NCBI RefSeq assembly: GCF_009377205.1
Contig: NZ_VJZE01000042.1
Coordinates: 1-35,622, forward strand
Length of the DNA: 35,622 nt
Direction: 5' to 3'
Source: Streptomyces phyllanthi
GTDB lineage: Bacteria > Actinomycetota > Actinomycetes > Streptomycetales > Streptomycetaceae
Positions 17,030 to 27,960 of this stretch are shown piece by piece. Under the pieces are notes generated by a model. The model made no database searches. It was not told the DNA's origin and was given only the letters and a program-made list of their open reading frames with translations. The translations under genes were made by a program, and so were the position numbers. Position 1 is the stretch's first letter. Each line of letters starts with the position of its first letter.

Positions 17030-17034
17030 GAAAT

Positions 17035-17889
17035 TCAGCAATGACGCCGGAAGGGCATGTTCAGCCACGTCGAAAGGGCGGAGGGAGCGAAATCCGCATT
17101 CCGGTGCCCGCAGACCAGGATCATTCCGGTGTGCCCCGGCCGCACCATGTGACTTGATTCGCCCAGCCGCCAGATGTCGACTTTCCCGTACAGCTTGAGG
17201 ATGTCGTACACCTGCGACTCGCTGACATTGCACGCCGGAAAGTGCTGGTTGCCGACGTCATATCCCGACGAGCCCTCCATGAACGCTGCCGCGAAAGGAG
17301 CGCCGGGCGCCAGGGCAAGCATGAAGCATTCGACCGCGCGCCGGAACTCCGTGTAGGAACCGGTCAGGGACTCGGCCACGAAGAACATCGTTCCGATCTG
17401 CCACCGCCCCATATCCGGGCGCAGACCGATCAGATTCCGACGCGTCAGGTCGAAGAGGTCGCCCGACCGGACCCGGACCGCCTTCCTGAACCTGTCCCTC
17501 CGGTCGGTGTGGATCTCCTCGTACGCCTTCTCCTGACGCAGCAGCTCCCAGAAGCTGTCCCAGTGGTCGTCGAAGCGGTCCCGCTGGCTCCGCAGATAGG
17601 CGACGTTCGCGGGTGCGCGCTCGAACAGAGTGATCTCACGGCACCAGGGGAGCATGGACAGAGCCGGATAGAGGTTCGCTCCCGCGCCGACGTCAATACC
17701 GAGAACCGGCCGTTCGAAGTTCTCACGGAAATGGTTGCTGAAGTGGTCACGGACCCGCTCGAGGATCTCGGCATCGGCATTCAGAAGATCACGGTAATTA
17801 TGATCGATGTACGCGCGAGGATCAAAAGCAGCCCAGGGGGCGTCTGCGTTGAGCGTAGGGGTGCTGCCCTCCGGGGCTCTCAAGTCCAT
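17035..17889 (-). CDS. SCO2525 family SAM-dependent methyltransferase
   Basis: 284 residues from ATG 17889. A Rossmann methyltransferase: motif I VLGIDVGAGANLYPAL (about 57-72), an acidic post-I strand (ITLFERAP), then QIGTMFFVAESLTG and a C-terminal strand region ending LVCGHR. The overall layout recalls the NNMT/PNMT/TEMT small-molecule methyltransferases, but the substrate is unknown. It is the first gene of the cassette, 55 bp before the SCO2524-like gene. Several codons end in A or T (for instance in DHNYRDLLNADAE), more than in neighbouring genes. TATCTT six bases before the ATG suggests a leaderless transcript; a matching -35 is not clear. Confidence 0.9.
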   Translation of the reverse strand: MDLRAPEGSTPTLNADAPWAAFDPRAYIDHNYRDLLNADAEILERVRDHFSNHFRENFERPVLGIDVGAGANLYPALSMLPWCREITLFERAPANVAYLRSQRDRFDDHWDSFWELLRQEKAYEEIHTDRRDRFRKAVRVRSGDLFDLTRRNLIGLRPDMGRWQIGTMFFVAESLTGSYTEFRRAVECFMLALAPGAPFAAAFMEGSSGYDVGNQHFPACNVSESQVYDILKLYGKVDIWRLGESSHMVRPGHTGMILVCGHRNADFAPSALSTWLNMPFRRHC

Positions 17890-18093
17890 TGGCTCAAGAT
17901 AGCAACGCCGCGGACAACCCGGATCCCTCTCGCCGTGATCCGTACGGTTCCGGGACACACGGGAGACGCCCCGGCGAAAGGATTTTTGGTCCTGAACCGC
18001 ACTTGAGGGGCCAGATCGGGGCACGCGATGCTGTTGGAACCTCGCCCTTGCCTCGTTCGGGTGAGGACTCCTCGACTCTCATCAGGGGGCGGC

Positions 18094-18621
18094 ATGACCG
18101 CAGGGCACGACCGTTCCGGAGTTACGTCGGCCTCATACAACGGCTCGGCCCTGGACCGGGCACCGGAGGACCGGTCCGTGGAACTGAGAAGCGTCACCGA
18201 GGAGGATCTGGAAGCCCTCGCGCGCCTCGACGAGGAGGCCTTCGCGGAGGACGCCTATCCCTACTTCGTCCTGCGCCAGCTGTTCGACGTGTGGGCGGAC
18301 AACCTGCTCGTCCTCGACGACGGCGAGGAGCTCCGGGGGTACGTCCTGGTCGCCACGGCACCGCAGAGGCAGCGCAGTTGCATCCTGGGCCTCGGGGTCA
18401 CCCGGGACCAGCGCGGGCGCGGCCACGGCCGGCGGCTGATGCTGGAGATCCTGGACCGGCTGAAGGACGACGACGTGCGGGAGGTGTGGCTGACGGTGCA
18501 CCCGGACAACGGCCCCGCGATCGACCTCTACCAGTCCCTGGGCTTCATCGGCGAGCCGGAGATCCGCAAGGACTACTTCGGAAAGGGCCAGCACCGCCTC
18601 GTCATGACACTGTCCCTCTGA
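18094..18621 (+). CDS. GNAT family N-acetyltransferase
   Basis: 175 residues from ATG 18094, preceded by AGGGGG. A single GNAT domain (about 28-172) with acetyl-CoA motif A QRGRGHGRRLM preceded by strand ILGLGVTR, and the motif B region NGPAIDLYQSLGFIG. This is the RimI-like layout for acetylation of protein N-termini or small amines; the acceptor cannot be told. It is divergent from the methyltransferase, with 204 bp between them. Its 3' end overlaps the 3' end of the convergent phosphatase-like gene by 20 bp. Confidence 0.9.
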   Translation: MTAGHDRSGVTSASYNGSALDRAPEDRSVELRSVTEEDLEALARLDEEAFAEDAYPYFVLRQLFDVWADNLLVLDDGEELRGYVLVATAPQRQRSCILGLGVTRDQRGRGHGRRLMLEILDRLKDDDVREVWLTVHPDNGPAIDLYQSLGFIGEPEIRKDYFGKGQHRLVMTLSL

Positions 18622-19072
18622 GCGGGCCCTGGGAGCGCGGGCTCGCGAAGCGCCGTACGTACCGCCGCTGCCAGGGCGTCTCGACCGCGTGCCGGTCGTA
18701 GTGCTCGCGTACGTACGCCACCGCGTCCTGGGGAGGTACGCCGTCGAGGACCGCGAGGCAGGCCAGGGCCGTGCCGGTGCGGCCGCGGCCGCCGCCGCAG
18801 GCGAGCTCCACGCGCTCGGTGGAGGCGCGGGACCAGACGTCCCGGAGCACCTGCTCGGCGCGGGCGCGGTCGCTGGGGAGGCGGAAGTCGGGCCAGCGCA
18901 ACCAGCAGGCGTCCCAGGGGACTTGGGGAGGCCGGCTGCCGAGGAGGTACACGGCGTACGTCGGAGCCGGGCCGTCCGGGAGGGGATGGCGCAGGCCGCG
19001 GCCGCGCACCAGACGGCCGGAGGGCAGTCGCAGTACGCCCGGGTCCGCCGGGTTCCAGGGCTGCTCGGTCAT
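18602..19072 (-). CDS. Protein-tyrosine-phosphatase-like protein
   Basis: 156 residues from ATG 19072. The Cx5R phosphatase signature is ACGGGRGRTG, with the nucleophile Cys at 92 and Arg at 98, and a WPD loop (WPDF, general acid Asp62) lies 30 residues upstream, as in tyrosine and dual-specificity phosphatases. Small, soluble, no signal peptide. No Shine-Dalgarno is seen; TACGCT six bases before the ATG suggests a leaderless transcript. The usual His before the Cys is Ala here (LACGGG). The substrate is unknown. Its last 20 bp overlap the convergent GNAT gene. Confidence 0.85.
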   Translation of the reverse strand: MTEQPWNPADPGVLRLPSGRLVRGRGLRHPLPDGPAPTYAVYLLGSRPPQVPWDACWLRWPDFRLPSDRARAEQVLRDVWSRASTERVELACGGGRGRTGTALACLAVLDGVPPQDAVAYVREHYDRHAVETPWQRRYVRRFASPRSQGPLRGTVS

Positions 19073-19179
19073 CGGGCCAGCGTACGGTCCGCGCGGCCGT
19101 GTCGTCCCGTGGTCACCGCCTCCGGTGCCACCATCCTGGTACCCGTCGCCCGGGCCGCCCGACAACGCAGGGAGCACCC

Positions 19180-20115
19180 ATGACCATGCCCGCCCCGCTG
19201 ACCGGTGTCGTCCCGCCCGTCTGCACGCCCCTGACACCGGAGCGCGAGGTGGACGTCCCCTCCCTCCTCCGTCTGGTCGACCACCTGGTGGACGCGGGGG
19301 TGCACGGCCTGTTCGTGCTGGGCTCGTCGTCGGAGGCCGCGTTTCTGACCGACCGGCAGCGGAGGCTGGTCGTGGAGACGGTCGTGGCCCGTGCGGCCGG
19401 CCGGCTGCCCGTCCTGGCGGGCGCGATCGACATGACGACGCCCCGGGTCCTCGACCATGTCGCGGCCGTCACTGGGGCGGGCGCCGACGCCGTCGTCGCC
19501 ACCGCGCCCTTCTACACCCGCACCCACCCCGCGGAGATCGCCCGCCACTACCGGCTGATCGCGGAACGCTCCCCCGTCCCAGTCGTCGCGTACGACATCC
19601 CGGTCGCCGTCCACACGAAGCTGGGCGCGGACCTCGTCCTCGACCTCGCGGCCGAGGGAGTGCTGGCGGGTCTGAAGGACTCCAGCGGCGACCAGGCGGG
19701 CTTCCGGGAGGTGGTGACCGGGGCCCGTACCCGCGGTGTCAGCGGCTTCAGCGTCCTGACCGGCTCCGAGCTCCTCGTCGACTCGGCCCTGGCGATGGGC
19801 GCGGACGGCGCGGTACCCGGCCTCGCCAACGTGGACCCGGCCGGCTACGTCCGGCTGTACGACCTCTGCCGGGCGGGCGAACGGGATCGCGCCCGCACCG
19901 AACAGGAGCGCCTGTGCGCCCTGTTCGGCATGGTGTCCGTGGGCAGCGCGGACGGCCGTATGGGAGCCGGCTCCTCGGCCCTCGGTGCCTTCAAGACGGC
20001 TCTCCGCCTGCGGGGCGTCATCGCGTGCGCGGCGACCGCCGAGCCGCAGGTGCCGCTGTCTGAGGGGGAGGCCGAGCGGGTGGGGAGGTTCCTGACGGCG
20101 GCGGGGCTGCTGTAG
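19180..20115 (+). CDS. Dihydrodipicolinate synthase/N-acetylneuraminate lyase superfamily protein
   Basis: 311 residues, a TIM-barrel class I aldolase. The Schiff-base lysine is K166 in GLKDSSGD and the catalytic tyrosine Y138 in VVAYDIP. The carboxylate-binding loop is GSSSEA (48-53) rather than the GTTGE of true DapA, and the arginine that follows YNVP in DapA is missing (YDIPVAV). It is therefore probably not lysine-pathway DapA but another lyase or aldolase acting on a pyruvate or 2-keto acid adduct. GGGAG lies 7 bp before ATG 19180. It is transcribed alone, divergent from the phosphatase-like gene by 107 bp. Confidence 0.88.
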   Translation: MTMPAPLTGVVPPVCTPLTPEREVDVPSLLRLVDHLVDAGVHGLFVLGSSSEAAFLTDRQRRLVVETVVARAAGRLPVLAGAIDMTTPRVLDHVAAVTGAGADAVVATAPFYTRTHPAEIARHYRLIAERSPVPVVAYDIPVAVHTKLGADLVLDLAAEGVLAGLKDSSGDQAGFREVVTGARTRGVSGFSVLTGSELLVDSALAMGADGAVPGLANVDPAGYVRLYDLCRAGERDRARTEQERLCALFGMVSVGSADGRMGAGSSALGAFKTALRLRGVIACAATAEPQVPLSEGEAERVGRFLTAAGLL

Positions 20116-20126
20116 GCCGCGCCCCG

Positions 20127-20330
20127 TCAAGCAGTGCCCGGTGACCAGCCCCGACTCGTACGCCACGATCACCAGCCGCGCCCGGTCCCGCGCCCCCGGC
20201 TTGCCCATCATGCGGCTGACGGGGCACCGGCGGCCACGGTGCGGACGGCGTCGAGGAGTTCGGCCGGCTTCGTGTCCTTCACGAGGAAGCCGAAGGCTCC
20301 GGCCCGCAGCGCACGGGCGGCGTCGTGGTC
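20127..20330 (-). pseudogene. Remnant of a NarL/LuxR-type response regulator
   Basis: Minus-strand translation of about 20220-20330 gives the end of a receiver domain (AARALRAGAFGFLVKDTKPA, then ELLDAVRTVAAGA) including the conserved Lys of the KDT motif. In another frame, 20127-20229 gives the last helix of a LuxR DNA-binding domain (VSRMMGKPGARDRARLVIVA, then YESGLVTG). The two meet near 20220, so about 70 residues (linker and most of the helix-turn-helix) have been deleted out of frame. The original stop may be the TGA at 20127-20129. No intact kinase gene is nearby. The phosphorylated Asp region upstream is absent. Confidence 0.75.
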
Positions 20331-21045
20331 ACGACGGTGTGCGGGCCGCCTCCAGCAGCAGACGTGTCACGTCGTCCGCGCAGATCGTGAGGGCGGCTCC
20401 GACCGTGGACAGGACGTCCCGCTCGGCTGGGGTGTACGGGCCGTCGGCCAGGGCGATCCGGGCTCCCTGCAGCAGGATGGACTCGCGCCCGGCCGCGGCG
20501 AGGTGCGGGGCCAGGGGGTCGAGGGCCTCATGGAGCTCTATGGCCAGGCCCGGGCCGCAGGGCTCGCCGAAGATACGGCCCGTGTCGGCGGCCAGGGCCT
20601 CGACGAGGGCGCCGAGCTTGTCCTCCGTGCAGTCGTCGAAGCCCGCGGAACGCACCGCGCCCGCGGCCGTCGACAGGGAGGCTCGGGCGCAGGGGGCGCC
20701 GGCCGCCAGGACGGCCAGCGCGACCGTGTGGACCGCGTCCCGGAGCATCGCGGAGAAGCGGGTGGTGGTCGGGTGGTCCAGGACCTCGGTGCCGAAGTGG
20801 CGGCCGCAGGCCGCGCACTCCACGACCGGGCCGGTCTCACCGCGCGGGACGAGAGGAACGCCCGCGAGGGTGAAGCGGCGGCGGCCCATGAGGCGCTGGT
20901 AGTTGCGGTCGCCCCCGCAGCCGGGGCAGAAGAACTCCCCGTCCCCGACCGGCGTCCACGCGGTGCGGGTGCCCAGGACGCGGCTCAGCCGGGTCATCGG
21001 GCGGCTCGCCGTGCGGGCCGTACGGGAGCCCGGAGCGTGCGGCAC
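20329..21045 (-). CDS. Zinc-ribbon protein with TerB-like domain
   Basis: 238 residues from GTG 21045 (GAGG 5 bp upstream); ATG 20997 is an alternative giving 222. An N-terminal zinc ribbon (CPGC at 40-43, CAAC at 77-80) with FFCPGCGGDRNYQRLMGRRR is followed by a helical domain (about 95-235) that resembles TerB/tellurite-resistance-like domains, with SILLQGARIALADGPYTPAE and an ERDVLSTVGAAL helix. Soluble; role unknown, possibly metal or stress sensing. Its 3' end abuts the response-regulator remnant. The 300-bp space before the leuA stop holds terminator-like hairpins only. Confidence 0.82.
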   Translation of the reverse strand: MPHAPGSRTARTASRPMTRLSRVLGTRTAWTPVGDGEFFCPGCGGDRNYQRLMGRRRFTLAGVPLVPRGETGPVVECAACGRHFGTEVLDHPTTTRFSAMLRDAVHTVALAVLAAGAPCARASLSTAAGAVRSAGFDDCTEDKLGALVEALAADTGRIFGEPCGPGLAIELHEALDPLAPHLAAAGRESILLQGARIALADGPYTPAERDVLSTVGAALTICADDVTRLLLEAARTPS

Positions 21046-21247
21046 CCGTGCCTCGTGGGCACCTCGACCGTCCCGTCCGTCTGGCTGCACGTCGCACCTC
21101 CGTAACTCCCCCGCAGCCTCAAGGGCGCGGGAGGCACCCCCGGGCAACATCGCCGCGCCCCGTGATGTTAGCCACATTGTCGAGGCGGAGTCAGCCCTCA
21201 GGAAGAGACCCGTTCGTGCCAGGGCGAACGAATGGCCGGTATGAGAC

Positions 21248-21313
21248 GCCGTACGGCCTGGGCACGAGGCCCGTACGGCCGGGCCCCGCCCGCCTCGGGA
21301 GGCGGACGGGGCC
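21248..21313 (-). terminator. Terminator of leuA
   Basis: Two hairpins downstream of leuA: GGCCCCGCCCGCCTC (21282-21296) pairs with 21299-21313 (one mismatch, tight loop). GCCGTACGG (21248-21256) pairs perfectly with 21271-21279. No U-tract. Confidence 0.7.
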
Positions 21314-21348
21314 GGGGAGAACAGGTGCGGAGCGGCTGAGCCGGTGCG

Positions 21349-23222
<1,874 letters not shown>

Positions 23223-23413
23223 GATGCTCCGCAGCCTAGCCGAGCCTCGCTCCGTACGGAGGGCCGTTTCAGTATGCGGGATCGGGGTGACGAACCGAAC
23301 AAAAGGTGCTCTATACCACTCAAGCCCGGAAGCAGAGGTTCTTTGTCCCCACATTTCACTAATCATGGTTGCGAGTAGTGACAGGCACATCACTCGGTGC
23401 AAGGGTGCCCGGC

Positions 23414-24511
23414 ATGACGACCAACGGGGGCCCTGAGCCCGTCTTCTGCACCGTCGTACCACCGCATGTCCTCGACAAGCTGGCACAGGCCGAGGACTCC
23501 GCGCTCGCCGGTCCGGCACGCCGGACCCTGGAGCGCGACGCCTTGGAGCGCACCCACCGCCGTCTGACCACGGTCATCGGCGCTCCGGCCGTCGCCGCGC
23601 CCGTCACAGCGGAGGCCGGCAAGCCACACCGCACCATCCACGACGCCCGCCACGGCACCACCCTGCCCGGCCGGAAGGTGCGTGGTGAGGGCGACGAGCC
23701 CGGCAAGGACGCCACCGTCAACCGCGCGTACGCGGGCCTGGGCGCGACCTTCGAACTGCTCCTCACCGCCTACGGGCGCGACTCGATCGACGGCAACGGC
23801 CTGCCGCTCGACGCGACCGTGCACTACGACCGCGACTACAACAACGCCTTCTGGAACGGCGAGCAGATGGTCTTCGGCGACGGTGACGGCGAGATCTTCC
23901 TCGACTTCACCATCCCCGTCGACGTCATCGGCCACGAGCTCGCGCACGGCCTCACCCAGTACACGGCGAACCTCGCGTACTTCAACCAGTCGGGTGCGCT
24001 CAACGAGTCCGTGTCGGACGTCTTCGGCTCGCTGATCAAGCAGTACACGCTCGGCCAGACCGCCGCGGAGGCCGACTGGCTGATCGGTGCGGGCCTCCTC
24101 GCCCCGCGCGTCACCGGCACGGCGCTGCGCTCGATGAAGGCCCCGGGCACGGCGTACGACGACGACGTACTCGGCAAGGACCCGCAGCCCGCGACGATGG
24201 ACGACTACGTGCACACCGGCCGCGACAACGGCGGTGTCCACATCAACTCCGGTATCCCCAACCACGCCTTCTACCAAGTGGCCACCACCCTCGGCGGGTA
24301 CGCCTGGGAGCGGGCCGGGCAGATCTGGTACGACGTGCTGACCGGCGGCCGGCTGAAGGAGGATGCCCTCTTCGCCGACTTCGCCACGCTGACCGTCTCC
24401 GCGGCCCGCGCCCGCTACGGCGAGGGCGAGGAGCTCCAGGCCGTGCGGAAGGCATGGGAGCAGGTGGGCGTACGCACGCTGGAGCCGCCCGAGCAGGTGG
24501 CGTCCGAGTAG
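23414..24511 (+). CDS. Protealysin-like M4 metallopeptidase
   Basis: 365 residues, thermolysin family (M4). Zinc motif HELAH at 174-178, third ligand in NESVSD (Glu about 198), and GGVHINSGIPNHAFY carrying the catalytic His region. Unlike secreted thermolysins it has no signal peptide and only a short propeptide starting with the PPHVLDKLA motif, the mark of protealysin-type, probably intracellular or non-classically exported enzymes. ATG 23414 follows AAGGG at about 8 bp. Followed 98 bp later by an emfourin-like inhibitor gene, the usual partner. Divergent from leuA's leader. Confidence 0.92.
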   Translation: MTTNGGPEPVFCTVVPPHVLDKLAQAEDSALAGPARRTLERDALERTHRRLTTVIGAPAVAAPVTAEAGKPHRTIHDARHGTTLPGRKVRGEGDEPGKDATVNRAYAGLGATFELLLTAYGRDSIDGNGLPLDATVHYDRDYNNAFWNGEQMVFGDGDGEIFLDFTIPVDVIGHELAHGLTQYTANLAYFNQSGALNESVSDVFGSLIKQYTLGQTAAEADWLIGAGLLAPRVTGTALRSMKAPGTAYDDDVLGKDPQPATMDDYVHTGRDNGGVHINSGIPNHAFYQVATTLGGYAWERAGQIWYDVLTGGRLKEDALFADFATLTVSAARARYGEGEELQAVRKAWEQVGVRTLEPPEQVASE

Positions 24512-24516
24512 ATCTC

Positions 24517-24550
24517 AGGAGATCTCAGCAGACAGGAGATCTCAGCAGAA
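24517..24550. repeat. Tandem 17-bp repeat
   Basis: AGGAGATCTCAGCAGAC occurs at 24517-24533 and again, with the last base changed, at 24534-24550, preceded by a partial copy. It lies between the protease and inhibitor genes. No function evident. Confidence 0.75.
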
Positions 24551-24609
24551 CGGAGTAGGGCGAACGCTCCCCGGTTTCCTCCCGGACGGGTTCGTACTAG
24601 ACAGGAGCC

Positions 24610-24876
24610 ATGCGTATTCAGGTGAGGCGCACGGGCGGGTTCGCGGGCATCGAGCGTCACGCCGAGGTGGACACCTCGGGGCGCGCCGACGCCGAGGAGT
24701 GGCATGCCCTGGCCGAGAAGGCGGTCGCCGACGGCCGGGGCACGCCCCCGATCGGGGTGCCGGACGGGTTCAGCTACCAGATCACCGTGGACGGCAGGAC
24801 GGTGTACTGCTCGGACCCCCGGCTGACGGAGGAGCAGCGGAAGCTGATCTCGAGGGTGCTGAAGGAAGGGGCGTGA
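24610..24876 (+). CDS. Emfourin-like protealysin inhibitor
   Basis: 88 residues, soluble. The layout (N-terminal RIQVRRTGGFAG strand, then a helix EEWHALAEKAV, then strands FSYQITVDGRTVYCSDPRLT and a terminal helix) matches the emfourin (M4in) family, small tight-binding inhibitors encoded next to protealysin-like M4 peptidases. Family membership is judged from pattern and position. AGGAG sits only 2 bp from the ATG, closer than usual. It would guard the cytoplasm from the neighbouring protease. In-frame TGA codons recur after its end in a 15-bp repeat. Confidence 0.8.
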   Translation: MRIQVRRTGGFAGIERHAEVDTSGRADAEEWHALAEKAVADGRGTPPIGVPDGFSYQITVDGRTVYCSDPRLTEEQRKLISRVLKEGA

Positions 24877-24920
24877 GGGAAGAGGGCTTGAGGGAAGAGG
24901 GCGTGAGGCAAGGGGCGTGA
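24871..24920. repeat. 15-bp tandem repeat carrying the stop codon
   Basis: Three to four copies of a 15-bp unit (type TGAGGGAAGAGGGCT) run from the inhibitor stop onward. Because 15 is a multiple of three, the in-frame TGA is repeated four times. Confidence 0.65.
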
Positions 24921-24985
24921 GCCGTCGCCCGGAGCCCTCGTCCGGGGCTTCGGGCGTGGCGTGAGCGGCACTTCCCACGGGGACG

Positions 24986-25015
24986 TTGACTTCCGTTACC
25001 GCTGGTACGGATGAT
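24986..25015 (+). promoter_or_regulatory. Leaderless promoter of the beta-glucosidase gene
   Basis: TTGACT (24986-24991) and GATGAT (25010-25015), spacing 18, place transcription start 7 bp later, at the ATG (25022). No Shine-Dalgarno is present, consistent with leaderless translation. Confidence 0.5.
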
Positions 25016-25021
25016 CCGCGC

Positions 25022-26377
25022 ATGGCAACGAACCCGATACCCCAGTTTCCGTCCGACTTCCTGTGGGGCGTGTCGACCTCGGCGCACCAGATCGAGGGCG
25101 CGGCCGACGAGCGCGAGCCCTCCGTGTGGGACGCCTTCAGCGCCGAGTCCGGACGGATCAAGGACGGTTCGACGGCCGCGGTGGCCTGCGACCACTTCCA
25201 CCGCTACCGCGAGGACGTGGCGCTCCTCGCCGACCTCGGCGTGGGCGCGTACCGCTTCTCGATCGCCTGGCCGCGGGTGAACTCCCCCGGCGGCCTCGAC
25301 TTCTATGACCGGCTGGTGGACGAGCTGGCCGCGGCGGGCATCCGGCCGGTCCCGACCCTCTTCCACTGGGACCTCCCCCTCTCGCTCCAGGAGGCGGGCG
25401 GCTGGCTGAACCGCGACACGGCCGAACGGTTCGCCGAGTACGTCGCCACCGTCGTGGAGCGGCTGGGCGACCGCGTCCACAAGTGGATCACCATCAACGA
25501 GCCCGCCGAGCACACCCTGCTGGGCCACGCGCTCGGCACGCACGCGCCGGGCAAGCAGATGCTGTTCGACGCGCTGCCGGCGGCCCACCACCAGCTGCTG
25601 GGGCACGGTCTGGCCGTACGGGCCCTGCGCGCGGCCGGGATCACGGACATCGGGATCGCCAACTCGCACGGCCCGACCTGGCCCGCGTCCGAGGAGCAGG
25701 CCGACATGGAGGCGGCCGGTTTCTACGACCTGCTCCTCAACCGGCTCTTCGCCGAGCCGCTGCTGCTCGGCCAGTACCCGGACGGTCTCGGCGAGTTGAT
25801 GCCGGGAGGCTCCGGAGCCGTCGAGGCGGACCTCAAGATCATCTCGGAGCCCGTCGACTGGTACGGCATCAACTACTACGCGCCGACGCGGGTGGGCGCC
25901 CCGCAGGGCACGGAGATCGAGTTCGGCGGGGTCACGATGCCCGCGGAACTCCCCTTCTCGGTACGGGAGATCGAGGGCCGCCCGGTGACGGACTTCGGCT
26001 GGCCGGTGGTCCCGGAGGGCCTGACGGAACTGCTGACGACGTTCGCCGACCGGTACGGCGACCGCCTCCCCCCGATCGTCATCACCGAGAACGGCTGCTC
26101 GTACGAGGGCATCGACGACCAGGAGCGGATCACCTACCTGGACGGCCACATCAGGGCGCTGCACAAGGCGATGGAGGCGGGCGTCGACGTCCGCGGCTAC
26201 TTCGTGTGGTCGCTCCTCGACAACTTCGAGTGGGCGGAGGGGTACGCGCGCCGCTTCGGCCTCGTCCACGTGAACTTCGACGACCCAGCCGACCCCGCCA
26301 CGCTGGGCCGCACCCCGAAGGCGTCGTACGGCTGGCTGCGGGACGTACTGCGGGGCCAGTCCCGCAACGACGGGTGA
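25022..26377 (+). CDS. GH1 family beta-glucosidase
   Basis: Cytoplasmic retaining glycosidase, (beta/alpha)8 barrel, 451 residues, the usual GH1 length. N-terminal signature FLWGVSTSAHQIEGA; acid/base Glu in TINEPAE (about residue 161); nucleophile Glu in ITENG (about 357); C-terminal GYFVWSLLDNFEWAEGY. No signal peptide, so the substrate is imported, probably cellobiose or another short beta-glucoside. No sugar transporter or LacI regulator is adjacent, which is unusual for Streptomyces bgl genes. A longer frame to 24986 would start inside the promoter. Confidence 0.94.
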   Translation: MATNPIPQFPSDFLWGVSTSAHQIEGAADEREPSVWDAFSAESGRIKDGSTAAVACDHFHRYREDVALLADLGVGAYRFSIAWPRVNSPGGLDFYDRLVDELAAAGIRPVPTLFHWDLPLSLQEAGGWLNRDTAERFAEYVATVVERLGDRVHKWITINEPAEHTLLGHALGTHAPGKQMLFDALPAAHHQLLGHGLAVRALRAAGITDIGIANSHGPTWPASEEQADMEAAGFYDLLLNRLFAEPLLLGQYPDGLGELMPGGSGAVEADLKIISEPVDWYGINYYAPTRVGAPQGTEIEFGGVTMPAELPFSVREIEGRPVTDFGWPVVPEGLTELLTTFADRYGDRLPPIVITENGCSYEGIDDQERITYLDGHIRALHKAMEAGVDVRGYFVWSLLDNFEWAEGYARRFGLVHVNFDDPADPATLGRTPKASYGWLRDVLRGQSRNDG

Positions 26378-26385
26378 TCACGGCC

Positions 26386-26408
26386 GCCCCGGCTCCACCG
26401 GCCGGGGC
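26386..26408. terminator. Bidirectional terminator between beta-glucosidase and era
   Basis: GCCCCGGC-tccaccg-GCCGGGGC, a perfect 8-bp stem with 7-nt loop, lies between two convergent genes. Confidence 0.75.
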
Positions 26409-26450
26409 GCTCACCGGGGACGGGCAGGGGCGGCCGGGGCGATGAACCCC

Positions 26451-27948
<1,498 letters not shown>

Positions 27949-27960
27949 GAGGCAGAAGCC

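Noticed and set aside
11189..18621. Mobile element or prophage carrying the cassette
   Set aside because: No integrase, transposase, attachment repeats or tRNA gene; GC content is chromosome-like and gene order matches the core chromosome as I recall it.
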